This document shows, piece after piece, positions 24,966 to 32,680 of a stretch of DNA of 64,000 nt. This DNA is from Abiotrophia sp965245735. GTDB taxonomy: Bacteria > Bacillota > Bacilli > Lactobacillales > Aerococcaceae. The notes below the pieces were generated by a model that was not told the DNA's origin, searched no databases, and saw only the letters and a list, made by a program, of their open reading frames with translations. Positions within the stretch are counted from its first letter, which is position 1. Each line of letters starts with the position of its first letter. The translations under genes were made by a program, and so were the position numbers. The DNA lies in assembly GCA_965245735.1 (NCBI GenBank), contig CBDFAX010000009.1, positions 1 to 64,000 on the forward strand, read 5' to 3'.

Positions 24966-25436
24966 ATGCCTCGTAAAGGTGCAATCGCAAAACGCGAAGT
25001 TTTGCCAGATCCACTCTATAATTCAAAATTAGTTACTCGCACAATTAACCGTTTAATGCTCGATGGTAAACGCGGAAAAGCTGCTACTATCTTATATGCT
25101 GCTTTCGATATCGTGCGCGAACAAACCGGTCAAGACCCAATGGAAGTTTTCGAACAAGCAATCGAAAACATCATGCCATTATTAGAAGTTAAAGCTCGCC
25201 GTGTTGGGGGTTCTAACTACCAAGTACCAGTTGAAGTACGTCCAGAACGTCGTTACACCTTAGCCATCCGTTGGTTGGTAAGCTACTCTCGCTTACGTGG
25301 TGAAAAGACCATGGAATTACGTTTAGCGCGTGAAATCATGGATGCAGCTAACAACACTGGTGCATCAGTTAAGAAACGCGAAGACATGCATAAAATGGCA
25401 GAAGCCAACAAAGCATTCGCTCATTACCGTTGGTAA
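24966..25436 (+). CDS. rpsG: 30S ribosomal protein S7
   Basis: 156 residues, typical length, starting after AAAGGAGG. N-terminus PRKGAIAKREVLPDPLY and the VGGSNYQVPVEV segment are characteristic. It binds 16S rRNA in the 30S head and begins head assembly; in enterics it also represses its own operon. Confidence 0.98.
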   Translation: MPRKGAIAKREVLPDPLYNSKLVTRTINRLMLDGKRGKAATILYAAFDIVREQTGQDPMEVFEQAIENIMPLLEVKARRVGGSNYQVPVEVRPERRYTLAIRWLVSYSRLRGEKTMELRLAREIMDAANNTGASVKKREDMHKMAEANKAFAHYRW

Positions 25437-25451
25437 GATTTTCAGTCATAT

Positions 25452-25479
25452 CACTAGCTGTTATAAGCTAGTGGTTTTT
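25452..25479 (+). terminator. Hairpin with T run between rpsG and fusA
   Basis: Stem CACTAGCT/AGCTAGTG, six-base loop, TTTTT. No clear promoter for fusA follows, so partial read-through (attenuation) is likely. Confidence 0.65.
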
Positions 25480-25528
25480 GACTACTATGCACACTCTCAA
25501 AACAACTGAAAAGGGGTAAAACAAAAAG

Positions 25529-27619
25529 ATGGCAAAAAGAGAATTTTCGCTAGAGAAAACTCGTAATATTGGTATCATGGCCCACATCGATGCTGGTAAA
25601 ACCACCACGACTGAACGTGTCTTGTACTATACCGGCCGTATCCACAAAATTGGTGAAACCCACGAAGGGGCTTCCCAAATGGACTGGATGGAGCAAGAAC
25701 AAGAACGTGGGATTACCATCACCTCTGCCGCAACTACTGCGCAATGGGCTAACCACCGGATTAACATCATCGACACACCAGGGCACGTGGACTTCACTGT
25801 CGAAGTAGAACGTTCTCTCCGGGTTCTTGATGGTGCCGTTGCCTTATTGGATGCTCAGTCTGGGGTAGAACCTCAAACTGAAACCGTATGGCGTCAAGCT
25901 ACCACTTACGGTGTTCCTCGTTTGGTCTTCATCAACAAGATGGACAAGATCGGTGCAGACTTCTTATACTCTGTAAGAACCTTGCACGAACGATTACAAG
26001 CAAACGCTCATCCAGTTCAATTACCAATTGGTGCTGAAGATGAGTTCTCAGGTATCATTGACTTAGTGGAAATGAAAGCCTACAACTATACTAACGACTT
26101 AGGGACTGACATTGAAGAAATCGAAATCCCAGGTGACTTACAAGATTTAGCTGAAGAATGGCGTACTAAGTTAGTTGAAGCAGTTGCTGAAACTGACGAA
26201 GAACTCATGATGGCTTACTTGGAAGGCGAAGAAATCGACGTACCTACCTTGAAAGCAGCAATCCGTAAAGCTACAGTTGCAGCGGACTTCTACCCAGTAT
26301 TCTGTGGTTCTGCCTTCAAGAACAAAGGGGTTCAATTAATGTTGGATGGGGTTATCGACTACCTTCCATCTCCATTAGACGTCCCAGCTATTAAAGGGAT
26401 TGACCCTGATACTGAAGCTGAAGTAGAACGTCACGCAAGCGATGAAGAGCCATTCTCCGCTTTGGCCTTCAAAGTTATGACTGACCCATTCGTAGGTCGT
26501 TTAACCTTCTTCCGTGTCTACTCTGGTACTTTACAATCCGGTTCTTACGTTCAAAACGCTACTAAAGGCAAACGTGAACGTGTCGGCCGTATCTTACAAA
26601 TGCACGCCAACCACCGTCAAGAAATTCCTGAAGTATTCTCTGGGGATATCGCAGCAGCTGTTGGTTTGAAAGACACTACTACTGGGGACACTCTCTGTGA
26701 CGAGAAGAACGAAGTAATCCTCGAGTCTATGGAATTCCCAGAACCAGTTATCGAAGTAGCGATTGAGCCTAAATCAAAAGCTGACCAAGATAAGATGGGT
26801 GTAGCCTTACAAAAATTGGCTGAAGAAGATCCAACCTTCCGTGCTTACACTAACCAAGAAACTGGCGAAACAGTTATCGCAGGTATGGGTGAGTTACACT
26901 TGGATATCATCGTTGACCGTATGCGTCGTGAATTCAAGGTAGAAGCTAACGTGGGTGCTCCACAAGTTTCTTACCGTGAAACCTTCCGTTCTGCAACTCA
27001 AGCAGAAGGTAAGTTCGTTCGTCAGTCTGGTGGTAAAGGTCAATACGGTCACGTATGGATCGAATTCACACCAAACGAAGAAGGTGCTGGTTTCGAATTC
27101 GAAAACGCAATCGTCGGTGGTGTGGTTCCTCGTGAATACATCCCAGCGGTTGAAGCTGGTTTGAAAGACGCTATGGAAAATGGTGTCCTCGCTGGCTTCC
27201 CAATGGTAGACATCAAAGCTAAGCTTTACGATGGTTCTTACCACGATGTCGACTCTTCTGAAACTGCCTTTAAGGTAGCGGCGTCCTTAGCACTCCGTGC
27301 AGCTGCTAAGAAAGCTAACCCAAGCATCTTGGAACCTATGATGGCAGTTGAAATCACTGTGCCTGAAGAATACTTCGGGGACGTTATGGGTCACGTGAAC
27401 TCTCGTCGCGGTCGCGTTGAAGGTTCTGAAGTACGCGGTAACGCTCAAATCGTTAAAGGTATGATTCCATTGTCTGAAATGTTCGGTTACGCAACTACCT
27501 TGCGTTCTGCAACTCAAGGGCGTGGTACCTTCTCTATGACCTTCGACCACTATGAAGATGTGCCGAAGTCAATCGCAGAAGAAATCATCAAGAAATACGG
27601 CGGCAAGTCAGAAGAGTAA
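25529..27619 (+). CDS. fusA: Elongation factor G
   Basis: 696 residues. G1 AHIDAGKT (about 17-24), G2/switch region ERGITI, G3 DTPGHVDF, G4 NKMDK, then domains II-V ending in IIKKYGG. It is the ribosomal translocase GTPase. It follows rpsG after 92 bases. Confidence 0.98.
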   Translation: MAKREFSLEKTRNIGIMAHIDAGKTTTTERVLYYTGRIHKIGETHEGASQMDWMEQEQERGITITSAATTAQWANHRINIIDTPGHVDFTVEVERSLRVLDGAVALLDAQSGVEPQTETVWRQATTYGVPRLVFINKMDKIGADFLYSVRTLHERLQANAHPVQLPIGAEDEFSGIIDLVEMKAYNYTNDLGTDIEEIEIPGDLQDLAEEWRTKLVEAVAETDEELMMAYLEGEEIDVPTLKAAIRKATVAADFYPVFCGSAFKNKGVQLMLDGVIDYLPSPLDVPAIKGIDPDTEAEVERHASDEEPFSALAFKVMTDPFVGRLTFFRVYSGTLQSGSYVQNATKGKRERVGRILQMHANHRQEIPEVFSGDIAAAVGLKDTTTGDTLCDEKNEVILESMEFPEPVIEVAIEPKSKADQDKMGVALQKLAEEDPTFRAYTNQETGETVIAGMGELHLDIIVDRMRREFKVEANVGAPQVSYRETFRSATQAEGKFVRQSGGKGQYGHVWIEFTPNEEGAGFEFENAIVGGVVPREYIPAVEAGLKDAMENGVLAGFPMVDIKAKLYDGSYHDVDSSETAFKVAASLALRAAAKKANPSILEPMMAVEITVPEEYFGDVMGHVNSRRGRVEGSEVRGNAQIVKGMIPLSEMFGYATTLRSATQGRGTFSMTFDHYEDVPKSIAEEIIKKYGGKSEE

Positions 27620-27632
27620 TCTGACAGGACTT

Positions 27633-27667
27633 GCTTGGAATAACGAATAAGCGTTATTCCCCAAGCC
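27633..27667 (+). other. Hairpin after fusA without T run
   Basis: GCTTGGAATAACG pairs with CGTTATT-CC-CCAAGC with a two-base bulge. It may protect or process the fusA mRNA; it is not a classical terminator. Confidence 0.5.
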
Positions 27668-27671
27668 TAGA

Positions 27672-27704
27672 AAATGGTGCAAAATCTTGAATTTTGCCCC
27701 ATTT
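27672..27704 (+). promoter_or_regulatory. Inverted repeat overlapping the tuf -35 box
   Basis: AAATGG-T-GCAAAAT and ATTTTGC-C-CCATTT (13 pairs, one mismatch) flank a five-base loop. The tuf -35 hexamer lies across the loop and second arm. Confidence 0.6.
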
Positions 27705-27715
27705 CTAGGTATAAT
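27687..27715 (+). promoter_or_regulatory. Promoter of tuf
   Basis: TTGAAT (27687-27692), a 17-base spacer and perfect TATAAT (27710-27715). Confidence 0.8.
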
Positions 27716-27781
27716 ACTACTGATAGATTTAATTGAAATCTATAAAACAAACTCAACTATTTTTAGGAGGCAGAAATTAAA

Positions 27782-28969
27782 ATGGCAAAACAAAAATTTG
27801 ACCGTTCTAAACCACACGTAAACATTGGTACAATTGGTCACGTTGACCATGGTAAAACTACCTTATCAGCTGCAATCGCAACTGTATTAGCTAAACAAGG
27901 TTTCGGTGAAGCTCGTTCATACGACCAAATCGATAACGCTCCAGAAGAAAAAGAACGTGGGATCACAATCAACACTTCTCACATCGAGTACGAAACAGCT
28001 AACCGTCACTACGCTCACGTTGACTGCCCAGGTCACGCGGACTACGTTAAAAACATGATCACTGGTGCTGCTCAAATGGACGGCGCGATCCTCGTTGTAT
28101 CTGCTGCTGATGGCCCAATGCCACAAACTCGTGAACACATCCTCTTGTCTCGTCAAGTTGGTGTTCCTTACATCGTAGTATTCTTGAACAAAGTTGACAT
28201 GGTTGACGACGAAGAATTGCTCGAATTAGTTGAAATGGAAGTTCGTGACCTCTTGTCTGAATACGACTTCCCAGGCGACGACACTCCAGTTATCGCTGGT
28301 TCAGCTTTGAAAGCTTTAGAAGGCGACGCTAACTACGAAGCTAAAGTTTTAGAATTGATGGAACAAGTTGATGCTTACATTCCAGAACCAGAACGTGACA
28401 CTGACAAACCATTCATGATGCCAGTCGAAGACGTATTCTCTATCACTGGTCGTGGTACTGTTGCAACTGGTCGTGTTGAACGTGGTCAAGTTCGCGTTGG
28501 TGACGAAGTTGAAATCGTTGGTATCGAAGAAGAAACTTCTAAGACTACCGTTACCGGTGTTGAAATGTTCCGTAAGTTATTGGATTACGCTGAAGCTGGG
28601 GACAACGTTGGTACCTTGTTACGTGGTGTAACTCGTGACCAAATCCAACGTGGTCAAGTATTATCTAAACCAGGTTCAATTACTCCACACACTAAGTTCG
28701 AAGCTGAGGTGTACGTATTGTCTAAAGAAGAAGGTGGTCGTCACACTCCATTCTTCTCTAACTACCGTCCACAATTCTACTTCCGTACAACTGACGTAAC
28801 TGGTGTTGTTACTTTACCAGAAGGTACTGAAATGGTTATGCCAGGCGACAACGTACAAATGGTTGTTGAATTGATCCACCCAATCGCGATCGAAGAAGGG
28901 ACTAAGTTCTCTATTCGTGAAGGTGGCCGTACTGTAGGTGCCGGTGTGGTATCTAAAGTCTTAGCTTAA
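27782..28969 (+). CDS. tuf: Elongation factor Tu
   Basis: 395 residues. G1 GHVDHGKT, G3 DCPGHADY, G4 NKVD, then two beta-barrel domains. It carries aminoacyl-tRNA to the ribosome. The ribosome site is TAGGAGG. The gene has its own promoter and terminator, so it can be expressed apart from fusA. Confidence 0.98.
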   Translation: MAKQKFDRSKPHVNIGTIGHVDHGKTTLSAAIATVLAKQGFGEARSYDQIDNAPEEKERGITINTSHIEYETANRHYAHVDCPGHADYVKNMITGAAQMDGAILVVSAADGPMPQTREHILLSRQVGVPYIVVFLNKVDMVDDEELLELVEMEVRDLLSEYDFPGDDTPVIAGSALKALEGDANYEAKVLELMEQVDAYIPEPERDTDKPFMMPVEDVFSITGRGTVATGRVERGQVRVGDEVEIVGIEEETSKTTVTGVEMFRKLLDYAEAGDNVGTLLRGVTRDQIQRGQVLSKPGSITPHTKFEAEVYVLSKEEGGRHTPFFSNYRPQFYFRTTDVTGVVTLPEGTEMVMPGDNVQMVVELIHPIAIEEGTKFSIREGGRTVGAGVVSKVLA

Positions 28970-28993
28970 TTCTAAGCTTAATATGCCTTTCCA

Positions 28994-29020
28994 AAAGGGT
29001 CTCTTCGGAGGCCCTTTTTC
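28994..29020 (+). terminator. Rho-independent terminator of tuf with a UUCG loop
   Basis: AAAGGGTCTC pairs with GAGGCCCTTT (one G-U) around a C(TTCG)G tetraloop, followed by T residues. Confidence 0.92.
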
Positions 29021-29033
29021 TATATCCAAAATA

Positions 29034-29067
29034 ATCCCCCTGTGTCTGATGACATAGGGGGATTTTT
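29034..29067. terminator. Second terminator, probably bidirectional
   Basis: Stem TCCCCCTGTGTC/GACATAGGGGGA with one G-U pair. A T run follows on the plus strand and a weaker one on the minus strand, so it can stop both tuf read-through and the minus-strand ABC operon. Confidence 0.8.
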
Positions 29068-29082
29068 ATATGGAGATAAGAT

Positions 29083-29805
29083 TTAGAGGTTGCGACGCTT
29101 GAAGGTATAGATGCCGGCGAGTGTAAAGATGAGACTTAAGGCCAAGGCGAAAATAGCAGTCTTACTAGTCATACTAAAGCTAGCTGTACTCTCATAGACA
29201 AATTCCATGACAATGGCCTTAAACCAATCATTATTTGGGTCAATCAATTCGCCAGGGATTTTCAAGAAGATAAAAACGGTAAAGTAGATAATAAAGACCA
29301 TACTGTAGTTGCGGGTCAGGAAGAGGACAAAGCTGGTAATGCAGAACCAAGCATAGGTACAAAGACACTGAATCAAGAAGGTAATCAGAAACTTAGGCCA
29401 AAAATCTGCTGGTAGAGTCCCCATCTGGCCCCCTGACCGTAAGAATTCAATGACGTAACCTGCTGCGTAGAGAAGGAAAAATTGTAAGAGAATAAGACTA
29501 GCGATCGTCAGGGATTTAGCTAGGTAATACTGGCCACGGGTTTTGCCGGTAGTCAGATTATTATGATAGAGTTTGTTGTTAAGGTCGACTCCTAAGAGTA
29601 GAGTTGTCACCACATTACAGGCGATAAAAAGTAGGCCTATGTTATAAGACACGGCATCCATGGCGAAGAAGAAGCCGGAATTAGAAGTAGTAACTCGCGA
29701 AGTAAAAATGGCTAGCAGAATGCCCAGGACACAGAAGGCTTGAATGCCCCAAAATCCGACGGAGCGGACTAGACGGTAATAATCGGCTTTGATACTATTA
29801 AGCAT
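29083..29805 (-). CDS. ABC-2-type exporter permease
   Basis: 240 residues with about six membrane segments (for example FWGIQAFCVLGILLAIF near the N-terminus and TAIFALALSLIFTLAGIYTF at the C-terminus). It resembles the BcrB/lantibiotic-immunity class of permeases paired with BcrA-type ATPases. The start overlaps the ATPase gene by 8 bases. The exported molecule is unknown; peptide antibiotics or membrane-active compounds are the family's usual substrates. Confidence 0.8.
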   Translation of the reverse strand: MLNSIKADYYRLVRSVGFWGIQAFCVLGILLAIFTSRVTTSNSGFFFAMDAVSYNIGLLFIACNVVTTLLLGVDLNNKLYHNNLTTGKTRGQYYLAKSLTIASLILLQFFLLYAAGYVIEFLRSGGQMGTLPADFWPKFLITFLIQCLCTYAWFCITSFVLFLTRNYSMVFIIYFTVFIFLKIPGELIDPNNDWFKAIVMEFVYESTASFSMTSKTAIFALALSLIFTLAGIYTFKRRNL

Positions 29806-30730
29806 ACTGTTTTCCTCCTTGAACTTGAATTAAATCGGTAAAGTATCGCTCCAAATCTTTATGAGCGTAGTAGAGCGCACTGATTGGAATGTCAGCTAAA
29901 GCTAAGGCCTTAGCAAGTTCTGGTATCTCCTCAGCTTTGCCGATTAACTGTAATTGGTCGGTCTGATGGCTCGATATAAGTCTAAAACCTAGTTGTTTTT
30001 GGACAAAGTCCTTAGCCATCTGAGCCTTTTGGGACTGGAGGATAATATAATCGCCACTTTCGCGGTCGAAGTCCTCCTTGGAAAGCTCTTGGATTAGCCG
30101 ACCTTGATGAATGAAACCAAAGCGGCTAGCCACCAAGTATAATTCTGACAAGATATGGCTAGAAATAATCAGGGTCATGCCTAGTTCACGGTTCAGACGG
30201 AGGACCATCTCGCGAAATTCTTGAATACCGACAGGGTCCAGACCATTAATTGGTTCGTCTAAGATGAGTAAATCAGGACGAGACAGGATAGCGATGGCAA
30301 TACCCAGACGTTGTTTCATTCCCAGAGAGAAGTCCCGAAATTTTTTGGCCCCAGTTTGGCTTAAGCCGACATAGTCCAAGGTTTCCCTAATCAGATTATC
30401 CGGTTTTTTGATGCCACGATCCAGGCAGTAAAAACGGAGATTGTCGTAGGCAGATAGATGTTGGTGGGCTACAGGTGTTTCAATGACAGAACCCACATGG
30501 TGAAGGGAACTAGTCCACTCTTTAGGGGTGCGTGAGCCCAAAATGGAGACGGTGCCTTGACTTGGTGCGATTATTTGGGTAATTAATTTGATTAGGGTGC
30601 TTTTACCCGCTCCATTTTGGCCGATTAGGCCATAGATTTCTCCTTTCTTTAGCTTGAGGCTGAGCGAGTCTAAAGCAACTTGGTCGCCATAATGCTTACT
30701 AAGATTTTGAATGACTAAGATATCTTCCAT
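29798..30730 (-). CDS. ABC exporter ATP-binding protein (BcrA-like)
   Basis: 310 residues. Walker A GQNGAGKST near residue 37, signature FSLGMKQR near 135 (the variant common in BcrA/bacitracin-type exporters), Walker B LLILDEP, and a 90-residue C-terminal extension of the kind that contacts partner domains. First gene of a two-gene minus-strand operon; ribosome site AAGGAG. Upstream repeats at 30768-30805 suggest regulation by a DNA-binding protein. No kinase or regulator is adjacent. Confidence 0.88.
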   Translation of the reverse strand: MEDILVIQNLSKHYGDQVALDSLSLKLKKGEIYGLIGQNGAGKSTLIKLITQIIAPSQGTVSILGSRTPKEWTSSLHHVGSVIETPVAHQHLSAYDNLRFYCLDRGIKKPDNLIRETLDYVGLSQTGAKKFRDFSLGMKQRLGIAIAILSRPDLLILDEPINGLDPVGIQEFREMVLRLNRELGMTLIISSHILSELYLVASRFGFIHQGRLIQELSKEDFDRESGDYIILQSQKAQMAKDFVQKQLGFRLISSHQTDQLQLIGKAEEIPELAKALALADIPISALYYAHKDLERYFTDLIQVQGGKQYA

Positions 30731-30767
30731 GGTCTTACTCCTTTTCTTATTTCTTATCTATAGCTTA

Positions 30768-30805
30768 TCAAGTGAATTTCAAATATCTCTCAAGCAAATC
30801 TCAAA
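30768..30805 (-). repeat. Direct repeat with 22-bp period upstream of the ABC exporter
   Basis: Two 16-mers, at 30768-30783 and 30790-30805, match at 13 of 16 bases. The core is TCAAG....T.TCAAA on the plus strand. Two-turn spacing is typical of activators that bind as tandem dimers. Confidence 0.55.
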
Positions 30806-30889
30806 TCTTTCTAAAGTTTTGGGAGAGAGCAAGAATGTTTTCTGAAAACACAGAGTTTTACGAAAGTAAGGCGCCGGAAAATTAGCGTT

Positions 30890-30953
30890 TGAATGAAAAT
30901 GAGCGTTTTATGAATGAAAATGACCGAAAACGATTGAATGATGACCGAAAGCG
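30890..30953 (+). repeat. 21-bp-phased direct repeats upstream of fruR
   Basis: TGAATGAAAATGA occurs at 30890-30902 and 30911-30923. TGACCGAAA occurs at 30921-30929 and 30942-30950, again 21 bases apart. A shorter TGAATGATGACCG is at 30935. The repeats reach into the -35 box. Likely the FruR operator array. Confidence 0.7.
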
Positions 30954-30962
30954 GTGTATAAT
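30934..30962 (+). promoter_or_regulatory. Promoter of fruRKA
   Basis: TTGAAT (30934-30939), a 17-base spacer and TATAAT (30957-30962). The region between 30731 and 30890 holds the exporter promoter area; I see no gene in it. Confidence 0.8.
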
Positions 30963-30982
30963 CGGGGTGTGAGGTGATAAGA

Positions 30983-31729
30983 GTGTTAACTCAAACGCGA
31001 CATCAACTAATTCTGTCAGAACTAGAGCAAGCGCATGTTGTCAGCCTACAAGACTTGATGGCCAAGCTGTCAGTATCAGAGTCCACTATACGGCGGGATT
31101 TATCTCAGCTAGAAGAAGCGGGGCGCCTGGTGCGAGTTCGTGGCGGTGCCAAACGCGTCTATCATTTGGATCGCGAATCTAGCTACAAGGAAAAGCTGGG
31201 GCGGAACAGTGGTGACAAGGCCCGTATTGCTGAGGCAGCAGCCGCACAAGTGTCGGCAGGACAGGTGATTTATCTAGATGCAGGCACCACGACCTTGGCT
31301 ATGATACCGCATTTGGTTGGGCAGGGTGTGACGGTGGTTACCAATGGTCTAAGTCAAGCCGACTTACTGTGTGACTATGGTGAGTCAGTCATCTTGTTAG
31401 GTGGCCAAGTTAAGCCAAAGACGCGGGCCGTCATTGGTGCTCAAGCTCAGGCTCAACTAGCACGCTATCGTTTTGACCATGTTTTCATGGGCATGAACGG
31501 GGTGGATGCGGAATGGGGCTATACGACGCCAGACCAGGAGGAGGCAGCCCTTAAGCAACAAGCCATGCAGCAGGCCAACCAAGTCTATGTTTTAGCGGAT
31601 GCTTCCAAGATGGGACGGGTCAGTTTCTGTCATGTCGCCAATTTGGAAGAGGCGATTCTTATCACTCATGCCTTAACAGAGGGGCAACGGGCACCTCTTG
31701 TGCAAGTCACGACAGTGAAGGAGTGTTAA
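30983..31729 (+). CDS. fruR: DeoR-family repressor of the fructose operon
   Basis: 248 residues from GTG 30983, six bases after AGGTG, giving the family N-terminus LTQTRHQLILSELEQ; a GTG nine bases upstream is less likely. The N-terminal helix-turn-helix (VSESTIRRDLSQLEE) is followed by a DeoR C-terminal sugar-phosphate sensor (DAGTTT near residue 97). By family knowledge it senses fructose 1-phosphate. First gene of fruRKA and probably autoregulated through the phased repeats over its promoter. Confidence 0.9.
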   Translation: MLTQTRHQLILSELEQAHVVSLQDLMAKLSVSESTIRRDLSQLEEAGRLVRVRGGAKRVYHLDRESSYKEKLGRNSGDKARIAEAAAAQVSAGQVIYLDAGTTTLAMIPHLVGQGVTVVTNGLSQADLLCDYGESVILLGGQVKPKTRAVIGAQAQAQLARYRFDHVFMGMNGVDAEWGYTTPDQEEAALKQQAMQQANQVYVLADASKMGRVSFCHVANLEEAILITHALTEGQRAPLVQVTTVKEC

Positions 31730-31734
31730 ATTTC

Positions 31735-32652
31735 GTGATTTATACGATTACCTTTAACCCTGCCGTCGATCTCGTCATCCAGGTTGACCAATGTCAGCTA
31801 GGAGAGTTGAATCGATCCAAGGGAGAGGCCTATGTTGCCGGAGGTAAGGGAATCAACGTGTCCCTTGTCTTACAGCGCTTAGGGCATGTCAACTACGCGA
31901 CTGGGTTCGTAGGCGGATTTACCGGTCAATATATCAAAGACACCCTCATTCAAGAAGGTGTCAAACCACTTTTTGTTGAAGTGGATGGCATTACGCGGGT
32001 TAATGTCAAAGTCAAGTCTCAAGAAGAGACAGAAATCAATGCTGCAGGCCCCCAAGTGAGCCCGGAAAAGTTTGCAGAATTATTGGCAATTTTTGAGCGA
32101 GACTTAAGCGCAGAGGATGTGGTCTTCTTAGCAGGGAATGCGGCCCCTGGGCTTGACGTCAAGGCCTATACTGCCATCGCCAAACTCTGCCAAGAGCGGG
32201 GTGCAAAATTTGTGCTGGATACCAACAAGCAACTCTTAACCGAGTGTTTAGCTTATCGCCCATTCGTCATTAAACCTAACCATCATGAATTAGGTGAAAT
32301 CTTCGGCGTCACTTTAAGCGATGAGGCAGAAATAATCCATTATGCCAAGAAACTTCAGGAATTAGGAGCACGTCACATTATTGTATCTCGCGGTGGTGAG
32401 GGAGCCTTGCTTCTAACGGAGGATGGCCAAGTCTTTAGTTCAGATATCCCTAAGGGAAGAGTGGTTAACTCAGTCGGGGCGGGCGATTCTATGTTGGCAG
32501 GATTTGTGGCAACCTACCTGGAGACAGGCGATTTTGCATGGTCCTTAAAACGCGGTGCTGCAACCGGGAGTGCGACGGCCTATTCTGTCTGGATAGCTGA
32601 ACGTCAGTTAATTGATGAGCTAGTAGACCAGATTCACGTTGTCGCGCATTAG
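31735..32652 (+). CDS. fruK: 1-Phosphofructokinase
   Basis: 305 residues from GTG 31735, which gives IYTITFNPAVDLV as in other FruK proteins. PfkB family: VAGGKGINVS near residue 36 and the catalytic VNSVGAGDSMLAGF near residue 245. It phosphorylates fructose 1-phosphate to fructose 1,6-bisphosphate with ATP. It starts six bases after the fruR stop. Confidence 0.93.
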   Translation: MIYTITFNPAVDLVIQVDQCQLGELNRSKGEAYVAGGKGINVSLVLQRLGHVNYATGFVGGFTGQYIKDTLIQEGVKPLFVEVDGITRVNVKVKSQEETEINAAGPQVSPEKFAELLAIFERDLSAEDVVFLAGNAAPGLDVKAYTAIAKLCQERGAKFVLDTNKQLLTECLAYRPFVIKPNHHELGEIFGVTLSDEAEIIHYAKKLQELGARHIIVSRGGEGALLLTEDGQVFSSDIPKGRVVNSVGAGDSMLAGFVATYLETGDFAWSLKRGAATGSATAYSVWIAERQLIDELVDQIHVVAH

Positions 32653-32680
32653 CCTAGGAAATTCAAAGGAGAAATAGAAA

